Assembly (NCBI RefSeq): GCF_003863965.1
Contig: NZ_RRCN01000001.1
Location: 6,693,071-6,757,070, forward strand
DNA length: 64,000 nucleotides
DNA from: Paenibacillus oralis
GTDB lineage: Bacteria > Bacillota > Bacilli > Paenibacillales > Paenibacillaceae
Direction: 5' to 3'
The notes below the pieces were generated by a model, which was not told where the DNA came from, ran no database searches, and worked only from the letters and a program-made list of their open reading frames with translations. A program made the translations under genes and the position numbers. Positions 26,936 to 36,074 of the stretch are shown piece by piece (within the stretch, counting starts at the first letter, position 1; each line of letters begins with the position of its first letter).

Positions 26936-28756
26936 TTACTGTCTCTCTAGGGCAATAATCTCACTTGCAATTTGCGCCGCACGCATAAAATCCCCGGCTC
27001 GTTCCGCGGACACCATTTCTTCCTTCTTCTGCTTGATTTGCGCGAGGATCGGTACTTTGCGGATCTCCCGAATGCAATCATCCAGCTCTTGCGTCGTCCA
27101 TTCCTCCGGCGTATCCGTCATCGCGATCGAAATGACCGTCTGCTCAAGCCGATCATCCTGAAGCGAGGAGATAAACCGGCTGGCATCCGGGTTTTTTCCC
27201 TGCGCATAATAGGCGTATAGATAAGCGGCAATCGCCACATGATCTTCGATGTTAAAATTGGTGCCAAGACGATCGCCCACATAACGGGCCACCTCATCGT
27301 CCTGCAGCATAAAAGAAAGCAATCTCCGTTCCGCCACTTGATAAGCGGGCAGCAGAGCCGGCATCGAGGCCTGCCCTTTTTTATGCCTACCATTATTCCA
27401 CCGTTCGGGCTTATTATCCCCGGCGTTTGCCTTTTTTTGCATGGCTGTTCTAAGTTCGTTGCATTCCTGCTTCAAACTGTCGAAGGACACCTGCAAATCG
27501 GCGGACAATTCCTTCAAATATATCTCGCGTTCGCTTGGCGAAGCCAGCGCCGCGATAATGGGCATCGCTTCCTTGATGTAAGCGACCTTTCCGTCTTCCT
27601 CTAGCAGTATATGGTTTTTTTTCAGATATATAAGCCTAAATTTGACGGATGAGACGGCGCCGTCCAATATTTGATGTTTGAATCGGTCCGCCCCGTATTT
27701 GCGGATAAACTCGTCGGGATCCAGCCCTTCGCTGAGCAGCGCGATCTTGACCTGAAAACCGGCGTTCTCCAGAATCGGAATGCTCTTGAGCGCGGCGGCT
27801 TGTCCGGCCTGATCTCCGTCATAGCACACTAGTACTTCGTCCGCCAGACTCCTCATCATGGATGCATGGCTTTCCGTCAACGCGGTTCCCATCGTGGCCA
27901 CCCCGTTATGAGCCCCCGCCTCCCAAGCGCTGATTACGTCGCCGTAGCCTTCAAACAACACAATTTGCCGCGATTTCCGGATTTCGTTTTTCGCCTGATG
28001 CAAATTGTATAACGTCCGGCTTTTGCTGAACAGCTTGCTTTCCGGGGAGTTCAAATATTTCGGCTGCCCTTCGCCAAGCACCCTGCCGGCAAATGCTATG
28101 ACTTTACCGCTCCGGTTGTGCAAAGGAAAAATGACCCGATCGCGAAACCGGTCGACAAACCCGCTCCCATCCTGCTTCGAGGACAACAGCCCGCCCTTCT
28201 CCATCGCGCCGAGATCAAAGGAGCGTTTGTCCAAAAACTGGACCAGTGTATCCCATCTGGCCGGGGCGTAACCGATTTGGAACGTGTCGATCGCTTTATC
28301 CGTAAAACCGCGCGATTTCAAATACTCCATGGCCGGTTTACCGTATTCCGTATTTTTCAGCAAATAGTGATAGAACTTGGAGGTCCATTCATGGGCTTGC
28401 AACAGCTGCTCCAATTCCCGGTTTTGCGGCGAATCCCCAAAGCTTCTTCCTTTGTCTTCATAAGGAATATGCGCCTCTTCCGCCATGATCCGGACGGCTT
28501 CGGGAAAAGTTAACCCTTCGATTTCCATCCTGAATTTGATGGCGTTTCCGCCCTTGCCGCAGCCGTAACAGTGGAAGATTTGCCGTTCGGGGGTTACCGT
28601 AAAAGACGGGGTTTTCTCCGAATGGAACGGACAAAGCCCCTTCATATACTTGCCCTGTTTTGTCAGATGAACGTGCTTGCTGACCGTGTCGACGATATCA
28701 TGCTGCCGCAAAACGGCCTCGATGACTTCTTCCGGAATGCCGCGTCCGGTACTCAT
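26936..28756 (-). CDS. dnaG: DNA primase
   Basis: Primase makes RNA primers for DNA replication. The 606-residue protein has the CHC2 zinc-binding domain (Cys42, His45, Cys63, Cys66), the TOPRIM domain with LFEGYGDVISAWEAG and the DGDQAG-type motif CYDGDQAGQAAALKS, and the C-terminal DnaB-binding helical region. The size is usual. It starts an operon with rpoD; AAGGTGATTTGA precedes the ATG. Confidence 0.98.
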   Translation of the reverse strand: MSTGRGIPEEVIEAVLRQHDIVDTVSKHVHLTKQGKYMKGLCPFHSEKTPSFTVTPERQIFHCYGCGKGGNAIKFRMEIEGLTFPEAVRIMAEEAHIPYEDKGRSFGDSPQNRELEQLLQAHEWTSKFYHYLLKNTEYGKPAMEYLKSRGFTDKAIDTFQIGYAPARWDTLVQFLDKRSFDLGAMEKGGLLSSKQDGSGFVDRFRDRVIFPLHNRSGKVIAFAGRVLGEGQPKYLNSPESKLFSKSRTLYNLHQAKNEIRKSRQIVLFEGYGDVISAWEAGAHNGVATMGTALTESHASMMRSLADEVLVCYDGDQAGQAAALKSIPILENAGFQVKIALLSEGLDPDEFIRKYGADRFKHQILDGAVSSVKFRLIYLKKNHILLEEDGKVAYIKEAMPIIAALASPSEREIYLKELSADLQVSFDSLKQECNELRTAMQKKANAGDNKPERWNNGRHKKGQASMPALLPAYQVAERRLLSFMLQDDEVARYVGDRLGTNFNIEDHVAIAAYLYAYYAQGKNPDASRFISSLQDDRLEQTVISIAMTDTPEEWTTQELDDCIREIRKVPILAQIKQKKEEMVSAERAGDFMRAAQIASEIIALERQ

Positions 28757-28856
28757 TCAAATCACCTTCATCTTTCGCAAAGAGAATCATTCAATACGTC
28801 AAAATTTCGGACATTTTGAAGCTTCTCTATGACACGTAAATAGTAATTCGCTAAAA

Positions 28857-29312
28857 CTATACATTCTCCTGCAAATGTTCCAAAAGTTTTGACAGCACTT
28901 CGGCAAAATGTTTGCGATCTTCATTCGTGAAAGGCTTCGGCCCTTTATGGCGCTGCCCTCCGCGCCTTGCTTTCGCGTGAACATGCCGCCGCTCCAGCAA
29001 ACGATCGATATTCCCCGGATGAAAGATTTCGCCGCGGGGCGACAAGCTGGAGCAGGATTTGGCCAAAACCAGCGCGGCAAGGCCATAATCCTGGGTGACG
29101 ACGATATCGCCTTTCGCGACATGGTTCGCGATATACAAATCGGCGCTCTGACTGCTCCGGTCCACCTGAATGACCGCAACTCCGTCCGCCGGCTGCAGCG
29201 TGTGGTCATAAGAAGAAACCATCACTACCTGGACGCCGTAACGGCCGGCCGTCTCGGCGATCTCCGCCTTCACCGGGCAGGAGTCCCCATCCACGACAAT
29301 GCGCATAATCAT
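28857..29312 (-). CDS. YaiI/YqxD family protein (DUF188)
   Basis: The 151-residue protein matches the YaiI/YqxD family (PIN-like fold): IVVDGDSCPVKAEIAETA at the N-terminus, then VVTQDYGLAALVLAK and RGGQRHKGPKPFTNEDRKHF. The function is unknown. I placed the start at ATG 29310-29312; the ATG two codons later is equally possible. It lies between glyS and dnaG as in Bacillus. Confidence 0.87.
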   Translation of the reverse strand: MIMRIVVDGDSCPVKAEIAETAGRYGVQVVMVSSYDHTLQPADGVAVIQVDRSSQSADLYIANHVAKGDIVVTQDYGLAALVLAKSCSSLSPRGEIFHPGNIDRLLERRHVHAKARRGGQRHKGPKPFTNEDRKHFAEVLSKLLEHLQENV

Positions 29313-29371
29313 CGCCTCGCCTTCCGGGAATGTGCCTATCATTTGTCTCTAATGTGACTTCATTTTAATTT

Positions 29372-29508
29372 CTAACGGACCGAAGTGCTCTTATTTACCC
29401 GAAAAGGGTCGAAAACACGCGTTTTAACGCCAAATAAGATCACTGGGGTCCGTTAGATTCTGAAAACTCCCGATTTCGCTCAAATAACGGCGCTGGTGTC
29501 CGTTATGA
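29372..29508. repeat. Inverted pair of CTAACGGACC units plus a third unit
   Basis: CTAACGGACCGAAGTG near 29372 and CACTGGGGTCCGTTAG near 29444-29459 form the arms of an imperfect hairpin. A third related unit, CGCTGGTGTCCGTTA, ends at 29505. The units match pieces of repeat family B at 7316-7610 and 57283-57565. The gap lies between the yqxD-like gene and glyS. Confidence 0.75.
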
Positions 29509-29525
29509 ACAATATGCCGGGCTCC

Positions 29526-31601
29526 CTACCAAACCAATTTGCCGAAATCGGCGAACGTCTTGAGATCGCTGTCGATAGCGGCAAGCAGTGCCAAACGGTT
29601 CTTGCGGATCGCTTCGTCTTCGGCCATGACCATGACGGCATCGAAGAAAACGGTGATAGCGTCTTTCAAACCACTGAATACTTCAAGCGCCTCGGCGGCA
29701 TTCCGCTGGGCAAGCGCCTCGCGGTATTTGTCCGTAACCGCGCGCCATGCTTCATGCAGCGCTTGTTCCGCCGGTTCGGCGAGCAGATCGGAACGGACTT
29801 TTTCGCCGGTCGCTTTGGCGGCCAGGTTGCTTACCCGTCCGAACGATTCAACCGTCAGTTTGAAGTCCGCCTGTCTGGTTACGGCATCCATCAGCGCGTT
29901 CCCCCGGGCAACGACGGACACGACATCATCATATCCTGCGGCGATAACGGCATCCACGACATCGTAACGCAGGTTGTCGGACAGCGTCTTTCTGACGCGA
30001 AGCCCAAAGAACTCCAGCAGATCTTTCAGGATTTCCTCTTCACCGCGTTTTAGCCCCTGGAACTGCTGATGAGTTTCCAACGCGATTTTGAAAATATCGG
30101 TCAGCAAAATCGGCAGCTTGTGCTCCAAAACGATCTGCACGATGCCGGCCGCTTGACGGCGCAAACCGTACGGATCCTGAGAACCCGTCGGGATGATCCC
30201 GATCGAGAAGCAGCCCGTGATCGTGTCGATCTTGTCGGCGATGCTGACGATCGAACCGACGGTGGACGCAGGCACCGCATCATCGGCGAAACGCGGCTGA
30301 TAGTGCTCGAAAATCCCTCTCGCCACCGCTTCCGGCTCCCCGGCTTTGCGGGCGTAATCCTCGCCCATCACGCCTTGCAGCTCGGGAAACTCGTAAACCA
30401 TTTGCGTAACGAGGTCGAATTTGCAGATTTCCGCAGTGCGCGCGGCCGCTTCGGCGGTGCCGCTGTCGGCGCCGACCAGGGCGGACAGCTTCTCTGTATT
30501 GCGGCGAATGCGGCGGACTTTGTCGCCGATCGTGCCAAGCTCTTCATGGAACACGATGCTTTCCAGCTTGGACAGCGCGTCCTTGATCGCCAGCTTCTGG
30601 TCTTCCTCGTAAAAGAACTTCGCGTCGGACAACCGGGCGCGCAGCACCTTTTCGTTCCCCCGGGCGATGACGTCCAGGGAAGCATTGTTCCCGTTGCGGA
30701 CGGTGACGAAATAAGGCAACAGGCGCCCCTGGCCGTCCAATACCGGGAAATAACGCTGATGCTCGCGCATCGATGTGATGAGCACTTCCTGCGGAATGTT
30801 CAGGAACGATTCCTCGAACGCGCCAAACAGCACGGTAGGCGTCTCGACCAGGAACAGCACTTCTTCCAGCAGATCGTCCTTCACCGCGATATGCCAGCCT
30901 TTTTCCTTGGCCAAGGCGTCGATTTGGCTTTGGATCATGGTTTGGCGTTCATTCACGTCCGCGATGACGAACTGGGAGCGCAGCGTTTCCACATACGCCG
31001 CCGGCTCTTTGATGATGGTTTCGGCACCGAGAAAACGATGGCCGCGCGTAACGTTGCCCGATTTGACGCCGGCGATTTCCAGGTCGACCACGTCCTTTCC
31101 GAACAAGGCCACCATCCAGCGGATCGGGCGTACGAATTTAAAGTCGTAGCTGCCCCAGCGCATGTTTTTCGGAAAATTCATCGCCTGCAAAATACCCAGC
31201 AGCCCTTCGGCCAAAATCCCCGCTGTCTCCACGCCTGTGCGGCTTTTGCTGACATAGACGTATTCCGTGCCGGCAACCTCGCGGAACATAAACTGCTCCG
31301 GTTCGGCCCCTTGGCTGCGGGCAAATCCGAGCGCCGCTTTGCTCCACTCGCCATTTTCATTCAGCGCGATTTTGCGCGATGGGCCTTTGACTTCCTCGTG
31401 CACATCCTCCTGCTTTTCGGCCACATCTCTTACCAGTACGGCCAAACGGCGTGGCGTGGCGTAAGCTTCAACGGCGCCGTGGGCAATGACCGACTCCTCC
31501 AGCCATTTTGACGTCCGTTCCTTCAACTGCTCCATCGCTCCGCGGATAAAGCGGGCCGGCATTTCTTCCAAACCGATTTCAAACAGCAGATCTTTAGCCA
31601 C
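29526..31601 (-). CDS. glyS: Glycine-tRNA ligase beta subunit
   Basis: The 691-residue protein is the beta chain of the alpha2beta2 bacterial glycyl-tRNA synthetase. It shows LLFEIGLEEMPARFIRGAME at the N-terminus, RWGSYDFKFVRPIRWMVALF and, in the core, DKIDTITGCFSIGIIPTGSQ with DPYGLRRQAAGI. The C-terminal DALR-like anticodon-binding region is present. The start is a GTG at 31599-31601; it overlaps the end of glyQ by 8 bases, indicating translational coupling. Confidence 0.97.
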   Translation of the reverse strand: MAKDLLFEIGLEEMPARFIRGAMEQLKERTSKWLEESVIAHGAVEAYATPRRLAVLVRDVAEKQEDVHEEVKGPSRKIALNENGEWSKAALGFARSQGAEPEQFMFREVAGTEYVYVSKSRTGVETAGILAEGLLGILQAMNFPKNMRWGSYDFKFVRPIRWMVALFGKDVVDLEIAGVKSGNVTRGHRFLGAETIIKEPAAYVETLRSQFVIADVNERQTMIQSQIDALAKEKGWHIAVKDDLLEEVLFLVETPTVLFGAFEESFLNIPQEVLITSMREHQRYFPVLDGQGRLLPYFVTVRNGNNASLDVIARGNEKVLRARLSDAKFFYEEDQKLAIKDALSKLESIVFHEELGTIGDKVRRIRRNTEKLSALVGADSGTAEAAARTAEICKFDLVTQMVYEFPELQGVMGEDYARKAGEPEAVARGIFEHYQPRFADDAVPASTVGSIVSIADKIDTITGCFSIGIIPTGSQDPYGLRRQAAGIVQIVLEHKLPILLTDIFKIALETHQQFQGLKRGEEEILKDLLEFFGLRVRKTLSDNLRYDVVDAVIAAGYDDVVSVVARGNALMDAVTRQADFKLTVESFGRVSNLAAKATGEKVRSDLLAEPAEQALHEAWRAVTDKYREALAQRNAAEALEVFSGLKDAITVFFDAVMVMAEDEAIRKNRLALLAAIDSDLKTFADFGKLVW

Positions 31602-32481
31602 GTGCAGCTCCCCCTTTCTGAAGCATCGGGAAGCCGAGCTTCTCGCGCTCCTCCAAATACGTTGCGGCGACTTGCCGCGACAAGTTCCGTACCCGCGTAA
31701 TATAACCGGTCCGTTCCGTTACGCTGATCGCGCCTCTGGCATCGAGCAGGTTAAACGTATGCGAGCATTTCAGCACGTAATCGTACGCCGGGAACACCAG
31801 ATGCTGCTCCATCGCTTTGCCGGCTTCCTGCTCGTACATATTAAACAACGTGAACAGCATTTTGACGTCGGAAATTTCAAACGTATATTTGGAATGCTCA
31901 TATTCCGCTTGATGGAAAACGTCGCCGTAAGTCGTACCGTCCACCCACTCCAGCTCGAACACGTTTTCCTTGTCCTGAATGTAGGAGGCAAGACGTTCCA
32001 TCCCGTAGGTGATTTCCACCGCGACCGGATTCGCTTCGATCCCGCCGACCTGCTGGAAGTAGGTGAACTGGGTGATTTCCATCCCGTCCAGCCACACTTC
32101 CCAACCGAGGCCCCACGCGCCGAGACCCGGATGCTCCCAGTTGTCCTCGACAAAACGGATGTCATGCTCCAGCGGATTAATGCCGAGCCGTTTCAAGCTT
32201 TCGAGGTAAATTTCCTGGATGTTGTCCGGAGACGGCTTAAGGATGACCTGAAACTGGTGATGCTGATACAGCCGGTTCGGGTTTTCCCCGTAACGGCCGT
32301 CGGCCGGACGCCGGGAGGGCTCCACATAAGCTACGTTCCACGGCTCCGGACCGATCGCCCGCAGGAAGGTCATCGGGTTGAGCGTGCCGGCCCCCTTCTC
32401 CACGTCGTACGGTTGAACGACGATGCAATTTTGTTCCGCCCAAAACTGCTGCAGCGTTAAAATCATTTGCTGAAAATTCAT
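31594..32481 (-). CDS. glyQ: Glycine-tRNA ligase alpha subunit
   Basis: The 295-residue catalytic alpha chain carries QQFWAEQNCIVVQPYDVEKG, GAGTLNPMTFLRAIGPEPW and YVEPSRRPADGRYGENPNRL, typical of class II GlyQ. AAAGGAGATGTGGTAG precedes the ATG. It is the first gene of glyQS and lies 165 bases downstream of a T-box leader that should control it. Confidence 0.98.
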   Translation of the reverse strand: MNFQQMILTLQQFWAEQNCIVVQPYDVEKGAGTLNPMTFLRAIGPEPWNVAYVEPSRRPADGRYGENPNRLYQHHQFQVILKPSPDNIQEIYLESLKRLGINPLEHDIRFVEDNWEHPGLGAWGLGWEVWLDGMEITQFTYFQQVGGIEANPVAVEITYGMERLASYIQDKENVFELEWVDGTTYGDVFHQAEYEHSKYTFEISDVKMLFTLFNMYEQEAGKAMEQHLVFPAYDYVLKCSHTFNLLDARGAISVTERTGYITRVRNLSRQVAATYLEEREKLGFPMLQKGGAARG

Positions 32482-32648
32482 CTACCACATCTCCTTTGCA
32501 CTATAGAGGATACCCAACACGAAACGGAGTTGTCTCGGCCGGCGCCGAAAGGCCCGCCGCTTGGGCTTTGGAACTTGAAGGAGCGCCGCCCGTAAAACAA
32601 GGCTCAGCCGCTCCTGCCCGCGCATCAGCCGATCGTAACGAGGCAAAT

Positions 32649-32885
32649 CAAAAAGCCCCCGCCTCCTACGCCTGCTGACAGACGTAGGGACGAGAGCTGA
32701 AAGTTCCCGCGGTTCCACCCTACTTGATTTGCAACCATGTTTCGGTCAAGCGTGCGACCCTGCGCTAAAGCACAAACCCGGTGTGCAAATCCGCTTTTCA
32801 CGTTCATTTCATGCTCCCGGGGCGCCGTTTTCGTGAGACGATCCAGCCAGGCTCCCACCATCCCCAGCTCGCTTTCAAGGTAGGC
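32649..32885 (-). promoter_or_regulatory. T-box riboswitch leader of glyQS
   Basis: On the minus strand the T-box antiterminator sequence TGGAACCGCG (32709-32718) is exact and is preceded by AGGG. Upstream lies the stem I motif GATGGTGGGAG (32852-32863). Downstream, a CGTAGG-based hairpin with a G/C-rich stem runs into TTTTTG (32649-32654) as the terminator. A GGC triplet in the putative specifier region (near 32820) would fit uncharged glycine tRNA. Uncharged tRNA-Gly should stabilise the antiterminator and switch glyQS on. Confidence 0.93.
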
Positions 32886-33045
32886 AAAAAATCAACTTTT
32901 GATCACGAAGTTATTCATGAGGCATACTCGGCATCGAATCTTGAATTCAGCAGGGCCTTCCGTTGCTCACGTAGGCTCCCCTACGCTCCGTTACTCAGTC
33001 CCAGCTTCATCCAACCTTCTCGGTGCTGAAAAGCTGTTTTTTTGC
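32884..33045 (-). repeat. Dispersed structured element A, copy 2 (162 bp)
   Basis: Read on the minus strand this copy matches the elements at 7694-7860 and 63338-63617: TTTTCAGCACCGAGAAGG, GAATTCAAGATTCGATGCCG and TTCGTGATCAAAAG. Its ends differ from the other copies (GGCAAAAAA and TTTTTTGCC) but are still complementary to each other. It lies directly upstream of the glyQS T-box in the space expected to hold its promoter. Confidence 0.87.
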
Positions 33046-33145
33046 CAAAACCAAATCAAATTCCCATCTCACTACTTTTCCCGTTCAACGCATGTCTCCA
33101 AAAAGGAGAAATTCTTATTTATAATATATGATTTTATGCCGCTCG

Positions 33146-33895
33146 TCAAATCTCATATTTGTCCAGCTGATCGAGAAAATTCCGCGATTTCAGCTTAAGG
33201 CCAAGCTGCATGTCCATGAAGGCCCGCATCACCGTTTTCAGCTCCTGCTTCGTTTCATCCTTGACGCTGGCGTTGCCGAGCCTGCGCAGATCCATTTTTT
33301 CGAACAGCGACAATAGCTTGTATGTTCCGGGCGATACTTTCATCGCCGCCGGGTCTTGGTGCCGGCAGCCGCCGCACAGCTTCCCGCCCAAGCGGGGACT
33401 GACATAGAGCGACTCATCAGTTCTCCCGCAGGCAATGCAGCTGGCGAAGGACGGACCGTAGCCCGCGGCCTGCAGCATTTTCATTTCGAACAAATGGACG
33501 ACGATTTGCGGATCCTTCCCGGATGAGAGCGCGTCGAGGCAAGCTTTTAATTGCGTGAACCAAAAGCTCCCGACCTCCTCGTCCTGCAAGGTCCGGTCCA
33601 GCAGCTCGCAGACATAAGAAGCATAGGCCGCCAAAAAAAGGTCCTCACGCAAAGAAAAGTGAGATTCGATGATCTCACCTGAATTGAGCGTTCCGAGCCC
33701 CCCGTTTTGACGAAAAAACACATATTCGCCGTACGTAAAAGGCTGGGTCAGCGCCGCATGCCGGCTTTTCACCTTTTTGGCTCCGCGCGCCAGAACCCCG
33801 ACCTTACCATAGCTTTCCGTGCATAAAGTAATGATTTTATTGCCTTCACCATAATCCATGCTGCGGATGACGATTCCTTCCACCCTGTAAAGCAT
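33146..33895 (-). CDS. recO: DNA repair protein RecO
   Basis: RecO helps load RecA in the RecFOR pathway. The 249-residue protein has the N-terminal OB fold (LYRVEGIVIRSMDYGEGNKI) and a C-terminal helical region with a four-Cys zinc site (CIACGRTDES and LGGKLCGGC). I chose the ATG at 33893-33895 with GGGGGAAATATC upstream, not the longer frame that overlaps yqzL. Order era-yqzL-recO-glyQ is the Bacillus one. Confidence 0.95.
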   Translation of the reverse strand: MLYRVEGIVIRSMDYGEGNKIITLCTESYGKVGVLARGAKKVKSRHAALTQPFTYGEYVFFRQNGGLGTLNSGEIIESHFSLREDLFLAAYASYVCELLDRTLQDEEVGSFWFTQLKACLDALSSGKDPQIVVHLFEMKMLQAAGYGPSFASCIACGRTDESLYVSPRLGGKLCGGCRHQDPAAMKVSPGTYKLLSLFEKMDLRRLGNASVKDETKQELKTVMRAFMDMQLGLKLKSRNFLDQLDKYEI

Positions 33896-33945
33896 GATAT
33901 TTCCCCCAAACCGTCCTGGCTGCTGCTCCCGATTCTTCCCTTCGG

Positions 33946-34080
33946 TCACTCGGCCTCTTCTTCCAAGACCAGCTCTTCGGCCGCAGCCTCCTCGTCGGAA
34001 CTGCCGCAGGCTTCTTTATACAGCAAGTAAGCATCGACATCTCCAGTCATCGCAAAATACTTCCACGAAAAATCTCGCAT
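33946..34080 (-). CDS. yqzL: YqzL family small protein (44 aa)
   Basis: This 44-codon gene lies between era and recO, exactly where yqzL lies in Bacillus. The translation starts MRDFSWKYFAMTGDVDAYLL and ends in an acidic tail rich in Glu and Ala, both typical of YqzL. AAAGGATGAATACGA precedes the ATG at 34078-34080; the stop is TGA at 33946-33948. The function is unknown. The gene is easily missed because of its length. Confidence 0.88.
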   Translation of the reverse strand: MRDFSWKYFAMTGDVDAYLLYKEACGSSDEEAAAEELVLEEEAE

Positions 34081-34189
34081 TCGTATTCATCCTTTCTTCG
34101 GAAATGACGCCTGCATCTTCAAAGAATAGGATGTGCCGAAGGACCGGAACTATGCGTTGCAATAACTCCCAGTATAGAATACGCCGGAC

Positions 34190-35092
34190 TTAAGCGTCCT
34201 TGTGGAAGCCGAGGTCCCGCAGGATACGCTCCTGATTGCGCCAGTCTTTTTTGACTTTCACCCACAGCTCCAGAAAAATTTTCGAACCCAGCAAATTTTC
34301 GATATCCTGACGGGCCAGCTTGCCGACTTCCTTAAGCAAGGCCCCCTGTTTGCCGATGATGATCCCTTTTTGCGAATCGCGCTCGACGAAAATGACGGCG
34401 GAGATATAGACGACTCCGTTCTCCTGCACGCGCATATCTTCGATCGTCACCGCGATCGAGTGCGGAACTTCCTCGCGCGTGAGATGCAAAATTTTCTCGC
34501 GGATCAGTTCGGCGCACACAAACTGTTCCGGATGGTCGGTCACCTGATCCTCCGGATAATATTGCGGCCCCTCCGGCAAATATTTGCCGATTTGTTCGAT
34601 CAGCGTGTTTACGTTGTTGCCGAGCTTCGCCGAAATCGGCACGATTTCCGCGAACTCGTACAGCTTGCGGTATTCCTCCATGATCGGCAGCAGCTGCTCC
34701 GGCTCGACGCGGTCGATTTTGTTCAGCACAAGAATGACCGGCGTACCGACGCCCTTCAGACGCTCGATGATAAACCGGTCGCCGCCGCCCAAACCTTCCG
34801 CGACATCGACGAGGAACAGCACCGCTTCCACCTCTCCCAGCGTGTTCAGCGCCGTGGTGTTCATATAGTCGCCAAGCTTCGACTGGCGTTTATGGATGCC
34901 GGGAGTATCCAAAAAGACGATCTGCATCGCTTCCGAGGTGTACACCCCATGAATTTTGTTCCGCGTCGTCTGCGGTTTATCGGACATGATGGCGATTTTT
35001 TGGCCGATAATGTGGTTCATCAGCGTCGATTTACCGACGTTTGGCCGTCCGACAATCGCTACGAAGCCGGATTTGAATTTCGCTTTTGACAT
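34190..35092 (-). CDS. era: GTPase Era
   Basis: Era binds the 3' end of 16S rRNA and helps 30S assembly. The 300-residue protein shows G1 AIVGRPNVGKSTLMN, G2 PQTTRN, G3 DTPGIHKRQSKLG, G4 NKIDRV and G5 SAKLG, followed by a C-terminal KH domain (GIIIGKQGALLKEVGKLARQ). The size is usual. It is followed by yqzL and recO and preceded by cdd. Confidence 0.97.
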   Translation of the reverse strand: MSKAKFKSGFVAIVGRPNVGKSTLMNHIIGQKIAIMSDKPQTTRNKIHGVYTSEAMQIVFLDTPGIHKRQSKLGDYMNTTALNTLGEVEAVLFLVDVAEGLGGGDRFIIERLKGVGTPVILVLNKIDRVEPEQLLPIMEEYRKLYEFAEIVPISAKLGNNVNTLIEQIGKYLPEGPQYYPEDQVTDHPEQFVCAELIREKILHLTREEVPHSIAVTIEDMRVQENGVVYISAVIFVERDSQKGIIIGKQGALLKEVGKLARQDIENLLGSKIFLELWVKVKKDWRNQERILRDLGFHKDA

Positions 35093-35128
35093 AAGTCGTT
35101 TATTCCTTTCCTTTAGTGACTTGGCGGA

Positions 35129-35548
35129 TTATTTGCCGGACTCCTCCAAATGCGAAGGAGCAAAGGCGTACGGAAGCAGTTCGCGAACCGTCGTATGGCG
35201 GACGCCGCCCCGCAGGTTGCCGAGAATGACCGGCATGTCCGGACCGCACAGTTCAAGCATTACCTGGCGGCAAACGCCGCAGGGAGCGACGGGGTCGTCC
35301 GTGTCCGCGACAACGGCGATCGCCTGAAAGCTGCCGGGGCGGTGTCCGTCGGCAACGGCGCGAAACAGAGCCGTACGCTCGGCGCAGTTTGTTGGGGAAT
35401 AGGCGGCGTTTTCGACGTTGCAGCCGCGATGCACTTGTCCGCGCTCATCCAGCAGCGCCGCGCCTACGCCAAAACCCGAATATGGGATATAAGCCGCTTT
35501 ACGGGCCTCTATTGCTTCTTGAAGCAGTTTTTCGTAATCCATGACCAT
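35129..35548 (-). CDS. cdd: Cytidine deaminase
   Basis: This enzyme deaminates cytidine and deoxycytidine in pyrimidine salvage. The 139-residue protein has the zinc site with Cys55, catalytic Glu57 (SPTNCAERTALFRAV), and Cys90/Cys93 (PCGVCRQVMLE); the substrate-binding GCNVENAAYSP is present. GGAGATGATATAGTTT precedes the ATG at 35546-35548, with a second ATG two codons later. It lies just upstream of era. Confidence 0.95.
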   Translation of the reverse strand: MVMDYEKLLQEAIEARKAAYIPYSGFGVGAALLDERGQVHRGCNVENAAYSPTNCAERTALFRAVADGHRPGSFQAIAVVADTDDPVAPCGVCRQVMLELCGPDMPVILGNLRGGVRHTTVRELLPYAFAPSHLEESGK

Positions 35549-36074
35549 AAACTATATCATCTCCTTAAATGACCAAGATAACAAGGCTTTAACACAAACA
35601 GCGTTTGACAAAGCAATCAGGCGCACATCTTCAGGCTAACCTGTTCATCCTTCCAATGCGATGGTACTTGGACCGAAGGGCCCCAGGCAAGCGGGATGCC
35701 GCTGAATATCAAAGCAGGAGTCCGCCGATAAGTGGCGGCGCTATTTGGTATTGCACCGAGAAAACCGGCTATAACCAGGCTGCCCGAGAAACTCCAGCGA
35801 AAAACATAAGGGCAAAAAAGGGCGTTATTTCAGCGGTATCCGTCCATTTGAGAGAAATAGAGGAAATTAAAGTCGCTATTTGCTCAAATCGTAAGGAAAT
35901 ACCTACGTTTGGGACCATTCATAGGTAAATAAGGACAAAAAATGTCGCTAATGGGGATCAGTATGCTGCGACTCCGGATAATAAGAACACAAAGTTCCGC
36001 TATTTTGAAGGGCGGAGGGTTCGTCGTTCCAGTTGCCGGCCGTTTGCCGGGTGTCATGCGCCGATTTCTAGGTT
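35549..36074. other. Gene-free gap between dgkA and cdd with scattered short repeats
   Basis: I find no convincing gene in this 526-base stretch. The right half (35800-36010) carries degenerate units such as AGTCGCTATTTGCTC, GTAAATAAGGACA and TTCCGCTATTTTG that resemble the AATAGCG repeats at 49308-49503. In Bacillus dgkA and cdd are nearly contiguous, so this sequence looks inserted or expanded. Confidence 0.6.

Noticed and set aside
30069..31511. A 480-codon open frame on the plus strand
   Set aside because: It lies fully antisense to glyS and shows no domain; glyS is unambiguous.
33846..34040. A 64-codon minus-strand frame between recO and era
   Set aside because: The real small gene here is yqzL in another frame (33946-34080), which matches its family and synteny.
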